The position numbers were made by a program, and so were the translations under genes. Shown here piece by piece: positions 48,829-56,479 of a stretch of 64,000 nucleotides of DNA (its first letter is position 1; each line of letters opens with the position of its first letter). Source of the DNA: Rhodobacterales bacterium (GTDB taxonomy: Bacteria > Pseudomonadota > Alphaproteobacteria > Rhodobacterales > Rhodobacteraceae). Under the pieces are notes generated by a model, which ran no database searches, was not told where the DNA came from, and saw only the letters and a list, made by a program, of their open reading frames with translations. The DNA is taken from assembly GCA_026400355.1 (NCBI GenBank), contig JAPLPE010000035.1:124001-188000 (forward strand), read 5' to 3'.

Positions 48829-49160
48829 GGCTTGTCCTTTTCTTCCGGGTCCTGGGTGAGGAGGGCGTCGAGGCGCTGGTAGTTGGCCTCCATGCTGTTG
48901 CGGAGCCGGGCGAGCCAGTCTTCGACGGGGGCGAGCGCATCAGGGGCGAGACGGCAAGGGTGGCGGGTGCCGTCTGTGCGGCGGAGGATCAGGCCCGCGC
49001 GTTCCAGCACCTTGAGGTGATGCGAGACTGCGGGCTGCGACATCGCGAAGGGGGCCGCGATTTCGAGTACGGTCGCCTCGCCTTTGGCCAGCCGCAGGAG
49101 GATGGCGCGGCGGGTGGGGTCGGCGAGGGCGGCGAGGCGGGAATCGAGGGTGGTTAACAT
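48825..49160 (-). CDS. ArsR-family winged-helix transcriptional regulator
   Basis: 111 residues. ArsR-type winged helix: LADPTRRAILLRLAKGEATV, then IAAPFAMSQPAVSHHLKVLERAGLI containing the recognition helix, and a wing ILRRTDGTRHPCRL. No obvious metal-binding Cys cluster, so it is of the organic-ligand or AHSA1-linked type. It probably represses its own operon through the palindrome just upstream. Confidence 0.93.
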   Translation of the reverse strand: MLTTLDSRLAALADPTRRAILLRLAKGEATVLEIAAPFAMSQPAVSHHLKVLERAGLILRRTDGTRHPCRLAPDALAPVEDWLARLRNSMEANYQRLDALLTQDPEEKDKP

Positions 49161-49196
49161 GGGGGAGTCTCGGTTGTGATGAAAGTGGTTATTTAT

Positions 49197-49208
49197 ATAA
49201 ATATTTAT
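49197..49208. promoter_or_regulatory. AT-rich 12-bp palindrome upstream of the ArsR gene
   Basis: ATAAATATTTAT is a perfect palindrome 37 bases upstream of the arsR-type start, inside the most AT-rich patch of the region (49188-49213). AT-rich palindromes are typical ArsR-family operators, so autoregulation is a reasonable guess. The same patch must contain the -10 element. Confidence 0.5.
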
Positions 49209-49360
49209 TTATGCACGTGGCAAAGATTAAGGAAGCGGGGGATTCTGTTCATTTGTGCGGGGGGTGGATTCTGGTTGGGCGGATCGGGGTCGGTCCGCAG
49301 CCAGTGAAGTGGTTATCGCAGGCAAAGGTTGGTGAAGGGTGGCCTGAGCGTGCGGTTGTT

Positions 49361-50068
49361 CTAATCGCGCATCGCGCGGCGGAGGGGCACCGGCGGGGCG
49401 CGGTCCGGGCGGGCAAGGGGGAGGGGGGCGAGGATGGTCTTGCGACCGGTCAGGATAGCGAAGGCCCGGGGGGCGAAGAGGCTGCGGAGGGCGGGGTCGG
49501 TCCCGTGCAGGCCGCCGGTATAGGTGCCATAGGCGGGCAGGATCAGGCGGCGGTCGTCGAAGACAAAGCAGGGACGGGCGCTGCCGGCGCCGGGCAGCGC
49601 GAGTTTGGGGTGGTAGTGGCCTGAGACTTCGTAGTCCGTCGTTGGTGTGGCGGCGTGACGGAAGGTGATGGGGCCGATGTGGAAGGCAGCAAGGTGGGTG
49701 CCGCCGAGGTTGAGCGGGGCGGGGTCGTGATTGCCTGCGATCCAGATCCAGTGGCGGCCCGCCTGAAGCTGGAGGAGGCGGGTGAGGTTGTCTTCTTTCA
49801 GGCTATCGGCGGCGGCGGGGTCGTCGAAGCTGTCGCCGAGGCAGATCACAGTGCGGGCGCCGGTAGCGGCGAGGTCGGCATCGAGGCGATCGAGCGTGGC
49901 CTCGGTATCAAACGGGGGAAGCATGAGGCCCTGACGGCGGGCGATTCGGTCGGATTTGCCGAGGTGGAGGTCGGAAACGCAGAGGAGTTCTTCGGCGGGA
50001 AGGGAGAGGGCGCCTGAGGGGAGGGCCGTGAGGGTGGTTCCGGCAAAGGGGAATGCTTGGGTGTTCAT
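49361..50068 (-). CDS. pdeM: PdeM-type metallophosphoesterase (ligase-associated DNA damage response endonuclease)
   Basis: 235-residue calcineurin-like phosphoesterase. Metal-binding motifs are CVSDLHLGK (Asp33, His35), CLGDSFDD, AGNHD and SGHYHPK. The overall sequence fits the small phosphoesterase grouped with an ATP-dependent DNA ligase, an exonuclease and an Lhr-like helicase in the 'ligase-associated DNA damage response' set. Here only the helicase is adjacent. The ATG lies inside a perfect LexA box, which implies a very short or absent leader and SOS control. Confidence 0.88.
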   Translation of the reverse strand: MNTQAFPFAGTTLTALPSGALSLPAEELLCVSDLHLGKSDRIARRQGLMLPPFDTEATLDRLDADLAATGARTVICLGDSFDDPAAADSLKEDNLTRLLQLQAGRHWIWIAGNHDPAPLNLGGTHLAAFHIGPITFRHAATPTTDYEVSGHYHPKLALPGAGSARPCFVFDDRRLILPAYGTYTGGLHGTDPALRSLFAPRAFAILTGRKTILAPLPLARPDRAPPVPLRRAMRD

Positions 50069-50077
50069 GCTGTGTTC
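50063..50077. promoter_or_regulatory. LexA (SOS) box overlapping the pdeM start
   Basis: GTTC-ATGCTGT-GTTC on the plus strand is a perfect match to GTTC-N7-GTTC. A further seven bases away a third half-site GTTG (50085-50088) extends the series. The pdeM start codon (50066-50068, minus strand) lies within the box, so bound LexA would cover the transcription and translation start. Confidence 0.75.
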
Positions 50078-50116
50078 TTGCCGGGTTGTGGTGTGGGGGG
50101 CAAGGGGGTGTGTGGT

Positions 50117-50178
50117 GGGGGCGGTTGTTCTGCGTGGGCCACGCGGCCTTGACTTACCGGTGCGGTGTGAGTGGGGCG
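50117..50178 (-). repeat. Dispersed intergenic repeat, copy C
   Basis: Read on the minus strand: CGCCCCACTCACACCGCAC, then TCAAGGCCGCGTGGCCCACG and AACAACCGCCCCC. The CCCAC/CACACCG/CAAGG-CGC blocks match copy B (10086-10171) and the CGCGTGG-CCACGC core matches copy A (2670-2705). It occupies most of the gap between the helicase stop and pdeM. Confidence 0.45.
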
Positions 50179-50267
50179 GTGATTCCGCTGGAAGCCCCGC
50201 TGGTTCCGCTCAGGATGGGTGTGCGCTTCGTTTCGTTTGTCGTCGGGGCCGCTGGAGAGTTCTGGGT

Positions 50268-52673
50268 TCACAACCCCGCCAGCCCGGCTTCGGCCAGTAA
50301 TCGCGCGGCGGCGGATTCGGCGAGGCGTTCACGGGCTTCTCCGGCGATGGGGACCCGACCCATTTCGAGGAACATGGGGGCAGCAAGAGGCGTGACGCGG
50401 TTCAGGCGAATATGGTCGATGCGGCCGCGGGTGCGGGAGATGAGTTCCTCGATCCGGCCGAAATCGACAAGGCCGCGCATCGCTTCTTCACGTGTGATCT
50501 GGAGGATGAGGTGGTCGGGGTCGTATTTGGTGAGCGTATCGTAGAGGATGTCGGAGGAAAAAGTCGCCTGCCGCCCGGATTTACGGGCGGCGGGGAGGTT
50601 CTTTTCGATCAGGCCCGCAATGGTGGCCGAGGCGCGGAAGGTGCGCTTCATCACGGCATTGCCTTTGAGCCATGTTTCGAACCCGGCACGCAGGTCGGTC
50701 GCGTCGAACAAAGGCGCGGGATCGGTCAGGGGGACGAGGCCCCAGACGAGCGTGGCATAGTCGGTGGCGACAAAACCGAGCGGTTGGAGGCCGAGGGTTT
50801 CCATCCGCTGGGTGAGGAGGAGGCCAAGGGTCTGCTGGGCGTTGCGGCCGGCAAAGCTGTAGAAGCAGGTGTAGTCGCGGCCTTCGTCGGGAAAGCTTTC
50901 GATGAGGATGCGATCGGCCTCGGGCAATTTGGAGACCTGTCTTTGGAGCGAGAGCCAGCTTGCCGTGTGGGCGGGGAGTTCGGGCCAGCTGTCCTGTTGG
51001 AACATGCGCAGGATGCGGGAGGACAGTTGCGTCGAGGTGGCGAATTTGGTGCCCATGAAGGTGGCAATCTTGGGCGTCTTGCCGGGGGCGCGCGACACCT
51101 CGACCGTCATTTCGCGTAAGGATTCGTAGCGGACGATCTGGCCGCCGATCAGGAAAGTGTCGCCGGGGGTGAGGGTGGCGGCGAAATCCTCTTCGATTTC
51201 GCCCAAGGGCATCCCGCTGCCCCGGAAGCGGACCTTGACGAGGTCGGTGTTCTGGATCGTGCCGATGTTCATGCGGATGCGCTGGGCGGCACGGGGATCG
51301 CGGAGTTGCCAGAGCCCGTCGGGGCGCTGTTGCAGACGGCGCCAGCGATCGTAGGCCCGCAGGCCATAGCCGCCGGTGGCGCAGAAATCGAGGCAGGCGT
51401 CAAAGGCGGGGCGGGTCAGCGTGGCATAAGCGCCGACGGAGCGGACTTCGCCATAGAGCGCATCGGCGGAGAAGGGGCCGGCGCAGGCGGTGATGAGGAT
51501 GTGCTGGCAGAGGACATCGCGGGGGCCCGCACCGCGCGGGTCGCCGTCGAGATCGTGGGCGCGGGCGGCCTCCAACGCGGCGACGCATTCGACGACTTCG
51601 AAGCGGTTGGCGGGGACGAGCAGGGCTTTGGAGGGGGCGTTGTAGCGGTGGTTGGCGCGGCCGATGCGCTGGATCAGGCGTTTGACATTCTTGGGCGCGC
51701 CCACCTGAATGACAAGGTCTACATCGCCCCAGTCGATGCCAAGGTCAAGCGAGCCGGTGCAGACGATGGCCTTGAGTTGGCCAGCAACCATCGCGGCCTC
51801 GACCGCTTCGCGCTGTTCGCGTGACAGGCTGCCGTGGTGGATGCCGATCGGGAGGCTGTCGTCGTTGGCGAGCCAGAGGTTGTGAAAGAAGATCTCGGCC
51901 TGGGCGCGGGTGTTGTGGAAGATGAGGGTGGTCTTGTGGCACCTTACCTCGTCCAGCACAGCCGGGATCGCGTATTTCGCGCCGCCACCGGCCCAGGGGG
52001 GGCGTTCGTCGGTGACCATCATGGAGATGTCGGGCTCGGGTCCCGGATCGGCGTGCAGGATGGCGCAGGGATCGGGGTTGCGGGCGAGGAGGCGGGCGAT
52101 GGCGGCAGGGTCCTCGACCGTCGCAGAAAGGCCCACGCGGCGCAGGCCCGGGGCGAGGGTCTGAAGCCGGGAGAGGGCGAGCATGAGTTGGTCACCGCGT
52201 TTGGATTCCGCCAGCGCGTGGATTTCGTCGATGATGACGCGGGAGAGGCCCGCGAACATGCGGGGGGCGTCTTCGTAACTGACGAGAAGGGCGAGGCTTT
52301 CGGGGGTGGTGAGCAGGATGTGGGGCGGATCGGCGCGCTGGCGGCGTTTCTGGGTGTAGGAGGTGTCGCCGGTCCGGTCCTCGACCCTGATCGGAAGGGC
52401 CATTTCGGTGACAGGGGTGGTGAGGTTGCGGCGGATGTCGGCGGCGAGCGCCTTGAGGGGGGAGACGTAGAGGGTGTGGAGGCCCTTGTGGGCGCCGTCT
52501 GCGAGTTCGAGGAGCGTGGGGAGGAAACCCGCCAGCGTCTTCCCCCCGCCGGTGGGAGCAATGAGAAGGAGGGCGGGGTCGTCGGCGCGGGCAAGCATCG
52601 CGGATTGGTGGGGGTGGATCGTCCAGCCGCGTCTTGCGAACCAATCGGAGAAGGTCGGGGGGAATGCGGTCAT
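50268..52673 (-). CDS. Lhr-like DEXH-box helicase (ligase-associated DNA damage response)
   Basis: Superfamily 2 helicase of about 801 residues. Walker A APTGGGKT (residues 39-46), DEIH box in VIIDEIHALAESKRGD, motif III LSATVEDP, motif VI QRIGRANHR, and a C-terminal region typical of the shorter Lhr-type helicase of the damage-response group. I start at the ATG at 52673. A TTG at 52691 would fall inside a perfect LexA box thirteen bases upstream, which is better read as operator. Followed, after repeat copy C, by pdeM on the same strand. Confidence 0.92.
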   Translation of the reverse strand: MTAFPPTFSDWFARRGWTIHPHQSAMLARADDPALLLIAPTGGGKTLAGFLPTLLELADGAHKGLHTLYVSPLKALAADIRRNLTTPVTEMALPIRVEDRTGDTSYTQKRRQRADPPHILLTTPESLALLVSYEDAPRMFAGLSRVIIDEIHALAESKRGDQLMLALSRLQTLAPGLRRVGLSATVEDPAAIARLLARNPDPCAILHADPGPEPDISMMVTDERPPWAGGGAKYAIPAVLDEVRCHKTTLIFHNTRAQAEIFFHNLWLANDDSLPIGIHHGSLSREQREAVEAAMVAGQLKAIVCTGSLDLGIDWGDVDLVIQVGAPKNVKRLIQRIGRANHRYNAPSKALLVPANRFEVVECVAALEAARAHDLDGDPRGAGPRDVLCQHILITACAGPFSADALYGEVRSVGAYATLTRPAFDACLDFCATGGYGLRAYDRWRRLQQRPDGLWQLRDPRAAQRIRMNIGTIQNTDLVKVRFRGSGMPLGEIEEDFAATLTPGDTFLIGGQIVRYESLREMTVEVSRAPGKTPKIATFMGTKFATSTQLSSRILRMFQQDSWPELPAHTASWLSLQRQVSKLPEADRILIESFPDEGRDYTCFYSFAGRNAQQTLGLLLTQRMETLGLQPLGFVATDYATLVWGLVPLTDPAPLFDATDLRAGFETWLKGNAVMKRTFRASATIAGLIEKNLPAARKSGRQATFSSDILYDTLTKYDPDHLILQITREEAMRGLVDFGRIEELISRTRGRIDHIRLNRVTPLAAPMFLEMGRVPIAGEARERLAESAAARLLAEAGLAGL

Positions 52674-52685
52674 GGCCGCATTGGT

Positions 52686-52700
52686 GAACAAGAGGTGAAC
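52686..52700. promoter_or_regulatory. LexA (SOS) box upstream of the Lhr-like helicase
   Basis: On the minus strand GTTC-ACCTCTT-GTTC, a perfect GTTC-N7-GTTC, ends 13 bases before the helicase ATG. It lies between a TTGACC -35 element (52708-52703) and a weak -10 (ACCAAT, 52685-52680) with a 17-base spacer, so LexA binding would block the promoter. Confidence 0.8.
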
Positions 52701-52773
52701 AAGGTCAAGGGGGATTTGCGGGGTAGTTCGGCGAATCGGGTGTAAGTTATTGATATTGTGATGGTAACGGGTT

Positions 52774-52829
52774 GCGGTATTCTGTCGGTATTACGTCGGT
52801 ATTACGTCGGTAAAACGTCGGTATTTTTT
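52774..52829 (-). repeat. Tandem 11-bp repeat array, right copy
   Basis: On the plus strand CGGTA starts at 52775, 52786, 52797, 52808 and 52819, exactly 11 bases apart, mostly as CGTCGGTAT. On the minus strand this is the same ATACCGACG unit as at 11280-11345. It lies about 100 bases upstream of the Lhr-like helicase start, outside its promoter and LexA box. Confidence 0.85.
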
Positions 52830-53106
52830 TGCTGATCGGGGGGTGTTAACGCATCGTGCGGTGGAGGATAGAAGGTCTTCCGGGGGAGTTCCGGTCAGGA
52901 TGCGGAGGCAATGGTTGAGAACCGGTTACGGGTGCGTGCGGGCACCTCGGGGTCTGCTTGCGGAGGGCGTCTGTCCGGCCTGCACTGTGGCCCGAAATGG
53001 ATCATTGGGCCAGATTCGCAGCGAAGGCTGCAGTGCCTTTGCTTTGTGGTTGAATGCTCGCACTGTCATGGACAACCGGAAGAGGGGCTTTGGATTTGTC
53101 TGACCG
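52830..53106. other. Intergenic stretch without recognisable gene
   Basis: Open frames of 86-94 codons on both strands were inspected and show no family resemblance. Composition is less biased than in the neighbouring genes. This may be the decayed front part of the glycosyltransferase remnant that follows, but no matching N-terminal sequence could be read in any frame. Confidence 0.4.
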
Positions 53107-53427
53107 AATGCCGAGGTTTGCCTGACTGCCCGGCAGGATCTTCTTGCAGCATTCACCCGTCCTTCGCTGGATGCCCAAACTGATCTTGATTTCCGGATTG
53201 TCGTCATCACATCTGCACTCTTGCCGGCGTCCTATCGGGAGCGGCTGGGCCAGCATGCGGAGATACGTCCCTGGATGACCATCAGGGACATTCCACAGAC
53301 ATTGAGTTTCCTTGAAGCGGCTCGATCTGCACTTCGCGATGCTGTCGCCGAAGCGGGCGCTGGTGCGGACAATCGGATCATGCATTTCCGCCTTCCGTTC
53401 GGGTTCCTGACCTCGCGCGGCCAGTAG
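53107..53427 (+). pseudogene. Remnant of a rhamnosyl/glycosyltransferase-like gene
   Basis: The frame after the TGA at 53104 encodes FTRPSLDAQTDLDFRIVVIT, then SALLPASYRERLGQHAEI, and later NRIMHFRL. This resembles the family I know as putative rhamnosyltransferases, where PSLxxQTDxDF..VVLTS.LP..YR.RL and QFRLDDDD occur in this order. There is no start codon at the front, and immediately after HFRL the expected acidic DDDD segment is missing and a stop follows. About 100 residues remain of a family of roughly 250-300. The rest of the gap to 53587 shows nothing recognisable. Confidence 0.5.
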
Positions 53428-53587
53428 AGCAGGTGGGGCGGCTGGCTTTGTTTGAACTGCGTCCCGGCATCATTGAAGGCGAGGCGCTTGCGGAGTTTCT
53501 TTGGTCAGCGAAGCAAGGCGGGACCGACAGTTACGCGTAGCCGACAGGTCTTGGGTTGGTCTCTTCGGGGCACTGGGCCTTTGCAGA

Positions 53588-54898
53588 TTACTTCACGATC
53601 CTTTCGTCGCGCACGAACATGTTGGCCCAGGCGCGGTCGATCAGTTCGGGGGTCATCTGGTAGGGAATGCCTTCGAAATTGCAGATCGCGATCATCTGAT
53701 CGATCAGGAAGACCGGCTGATAATTGGCGAAAACGTTGTCGATCGTGGGGTATTTCACCTTGAGCAGGTGGATGAGCGAGGCCTCGTCCAGCGGCATCTT
53801 GCGCTTGCGGGCGACCATGGCAAAGATCTTGAGAAATTCATCCTGACTAGGGCCGTCGATCTTGATCTTGAAGAAGATCCGACGAAGGGCGGCGCGGTCG
53901 AATATCTCGTTCGGGTGGAAGTTGGTTGAAAAGATGACGAGCGTGTCGAAGGGCACTTCGAACTTTTCGCCCGACTTGAGGGCGAGGATGTCGCGGCCTT
54001 CTTCGAGCGGCACGATCCAGCGGTTGACGAGTTTCTGGGGCGGTTCGGCCTGACGGCCAAGGTCGTCGACGATGAACACCCCGCCCGAGGCCTTTAGCTG
54101 GAGGGGGGCCTGATAAGTGCGGCCGACCGGGTTGTAGACCAGGTCGAGCATGGAGAGCGAGAGTTCACCGCCGGTGATGACGGTTGGGCGTTCGCAGCGG
54201 ACATAGCGGGTGTCGTAGCGGCCGGAGGTGCGGCGGAGGACACTGGGATCGTCCAGATCCTCTTCGGCCGAGGAGTGGACGATGGGGTCATAGACGGTAA
54301 TGACCTGGCCCGTGTATTCGATGGCACGGGGGATGTAGATCTTGTCCCCGAGCGCGTCGCGGATGCCGTTCGAGATCGAGGATTTCCCGTTGCCAGGGGG
54401 GCCGTACATGAGGACCGAGCGGCCGGCGCTGACGGCGGGGCCAAGCTGGTCGATCAGGGATGGCGGCAGGATCAGGTCGCCCATCGCGGCCATGAGCTGT
54501 TCGCGGGCAACCTGGAGGTTTCGGATCGACTGGCGTTTGACCTGTTGGGTATAGATGGCCAGCGGGACGGGCATGGCGCCGTAGTATTCAGATTGGGCCA
54601 GCGCATCGAGCGCGCGGGCCTTGCCGCCGTCGGTGAGCTGATAGGCCATTTCGTTGCCGTTGTTGGCGTTCAGAGTGCCCATCGCTTCGAGCAGTTTCTG
54701 GCCGCGGACAAGGTCGACGAGTTCCTGGGTCACGGGGATGGGCAGGCAGATGGCGCGGGAGATGTCGGAGACCAGCGTCACGTTCATGCGGAACATGGTC
54801 TTCAGCAGGATATCCCGCATCATCGTAATGGGCAGCTGCATCCCCTCGAGCGTCTTGGGGGCGGGCGGAGCCATGACGGAGGTGACCAGCATGTTCAT
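53588..54898 (-). CDS. AAA family ATPase at the end of the tad locus
   Basis: 436 residues. An N-terminal region of about 150 residues without a recognised domain is followed by an AAA core: Walker A GPPGNGKS (166-173), Walker B VFIVDDLGRQ, and a sensor region LVIFSTNFHPNE with RRIFFKIKID. Proteins like this are found next to tad prepilin peptidase genes in relatives, as I recall, but are not one of the defined Tad components. A 162-base gap separates it from cpaA, so it may have its own promoter. Role in pilus assembly or regulation is a guess. Confidence 0.82.
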   Translation of the reverse strand: MNMLVTSVMAPPAPKTLEGMQLPITMMRDILLKTMFRMNVTLVSDISRAICLPIPVTQELVDLVRGQKLLEAMGTLNANNGNEMAYQLTDGGKARALDALAQSEYYGAMPVPLAIYTQQVKRQSIRNLQVAREQLMAAMGDLILPPSLIDQLGPAVSAGRSVLMYGPPGNGKSSISNGIRDALGDKIYIPRAIEYTGQVITVYDPIVHSSAEEDLDDPSVLRRTSGRYDTRYVRCERPTVITGGELSLSMLDLVYNPVGRTYQAPLQLKASGGVFIVDDLGRQAEPPQKLVNRWIVPLEEGRDILALKSGEKFEVPFDTLVIFSTNFHPNEIFDRAALRRIFFKIKIDGPSQDEFLKIFAMVARKRKMPLDEASLIHLLKVKYPTIDNVFANYQPVFLIDQMIAICNFEGIPYQMTPELIDRAWANMFVRDERIVK

Positions 54899-55060
54899 CG
54901 GGTGGACCCTGTCGCGATATGGTTGAGCCGTCAGAAAGACGGGAGATGATGCATCGTGTATCGAGGGGGTTTATGGCGAAATATGGGAGGAATGGTTGCG
55001 GAGGTGGGGCAGCGGGAATCTTCTATGCAACCGGGCCGCTTTTCCACCGACCTTGCTGTC

Positions 55061-55582
55061 TCAGGCGGTGGTGATGGCCAGCGTCAGGTAAGCCACGAGG
55101 GTGGCCCCGAGGGCGAGGCCCATGGGAAACCGTTTGCCGGTGGTCCAGCTTTCCCAGTCGGGAACGAGGCGGCGGAGCGGGCTGTATTTCACCAGGCGGT
55201 GTGTGACCCAGGCCGCGAGAAGGCAGACGGCGAAGGTGAGGACGAGGAGGCGCCAGTCGGAGGCGGCGATGAAGGGGGCAGCGGCAGCGGCGAATTTGGC
55301 GTCACCAGCGCCGACAAGGCGGACGATGTTCAGCAGCATGCCGAGGATCAGCACCACGACAAGGTGGGACCAGCGCCAGAGGTAGTTGTCGAGCTGATCG
55401 CGGAATGCAATGAGACCGAGGACGGCGAAGCCCGCGACCAGCGCAAAGACGGCGCGGTTGGGGATCTTCATGGTCTTCATGTCCGACCAGGCGACATAAA
55501 GGCCGATCGGCAAGGCCGCGATGAGCAGCCATGCCGCCTGCGGGGCGGTCGTCCCCATGGTCAGAAGATCAACCGTTGCCAT
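55061..55582 (-). CDS. cpaA: Prepilin peptidase CpaA/TadV
   Basis: 173-residue integral-membrane aspartic protease that cleaves Flp prepilin and pseudopilins. Catalytic aspartates: Asp34 in AWSDMKTMKIPN and Asp94 in GAGDAKF. About five to six membrane segments; no N-methylating domain, as usual for the short Tad type. Six bases separate it from the TPR lipoprotein gene upstream. Confidence 0.92.
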   Translation of the reverse strand: MATVDLLTMGTTAPQAAWLLIAALPIGLYVAWSDMKTMKIPNRAVFALVAGFAVLGLIAFRDQLDNYLWRWSHLVVVLILGMLLNIVRLVGAGDAKFAAAAAPFIAASDWRLLVLTFAVCLLAAWVTHRLVKYSPLRRLVPDWESWTTGKRFPMGLALGATLVAYLTLAITTA

Positions 55583-55587
55583 TGGCG

Positions 55588-56448
55588 TCAGGTCGCGCCG
55601 CCGGTTTCGTCCAGCGCGGCAAGGGCGCGGGACGCCTCTTCGAAATGCTGCGGGTTGGTTTCGATGGCGTCCACAAGAAGTGCCCGGCCCATCGAGATAT
55701 CGTTCTGTTTGATCGCGGTAAGGGCCAGCGTGTAGAGCAGCTGGGCGCGTTCCTGCTGCGTCATCGCGATGACGGGCAGGTCGTAGTTGCGCTGGGCGCC
55801 GCGGGCGAGGACGAGGTTGTTCTTGGCGGTGAACATCGTGGGTTCATAGCGCAAGGCATCGGTAAACAGGCGTTCTGCCCCGTCATAATCGCCGCGCGTC
55901 AGCTTGGAGTAGCCCCAATTGTTGAGCACGCCTGCGGGCGTCGTCGTGAGGCCCGCTGCGGTTTCATAAAAGCTGTCGGCCTTGGCCCAGTCTTCGTTCG
56001 CGTCGGCGACGACGGCCTCGATCTTGTAGCGTTCAAAGGTTTCGTGGGTGGGCGGGATGGTGTTGAGGACCTGTTCGGCCTCGTCCCACTGATTGTTGCG
56101 GACCAGCGATTCGGCCAGACCGACCTGATCGTCGGGGGTGGAACCGGGCATGCCGACGACGATCTTCCAGGAGGCGACGGCCTCGGTCGAGCGGTTGGCG
56201 CGGGTGAGGGATTCCGCAAGGCCACGCTGGAGGTCGATCCGGCTGGGATCGTTGGCTGCGGCGCGCTGGAAGTATGACACGGCCTCGTCCGGGTCGGCCG
56301 CCTGCATCATCACGTCATTCAGACCGCTTTCGTCGATGACGTTTAGTTCGTTCAGGGCCTTGTCGACTTCCTGATCGCCGGAAGGCTGACATGCCGCAAT
56401 GCCAAATGCCACCGAGGTGGCCAGTGCGAGATTAACAATGTGGCGCAT
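55588..56448 (-). CDS. TPR-repeat lipoprotein of the tad locus
   Basis: 286 residues. Lipoprotein signal peptide with lipobox IAAC (Cys20), then several TPR-type helical repeats (DPDEAVSYFQRAAANDPSRI, YSKLTRGDYDGAERLFTDAL, LLYTLALTAIKQNDISMGRA). Start at the ATG at 56448, where the signal peptide begins; the frame upstream is antisense-like sequence over the neighbouring gene. Second of two consecutive TPR lipoproteins; a TadD-like outer-membrane assembly or stability role is likely. Confidence 0.88.
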   Translation of the reverse strand: MRHIVNLALATSVAFGIAACQPSGDQEVDKALNELNVIDESGLNDVMMQAADPDEAVSYFQRAAANDPSRIDLQRGLAESLTRANRSTEAVASWKIVVGMPGSTPDDQVGLAESLVRNNQWDEAEQVLNTIPPTHETFERYKIEAVVADANEDWAKADSFYETAAGLTTTPAGVLNNWGYSKLTRGDYDGAERLFTDALRYEPTMFTAKNNLVLARGAQRNYDLPVIAMTQQERAQLLYTLALTAIKQNDISMGRALLVDAIETNPQHFEEASRALAALDETGGAT

Positions 56449-56479
56449 TTTGACCTGCGTCCTTTTACCTGCTCTTGCC

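Noticed and set aside
52843-53183. Short frames of 86-94 codons on both strands between the repeat array and the glycosyltransferase remnant
   Set aside because: No family resemblance and no good start signals; better read as non-coding.
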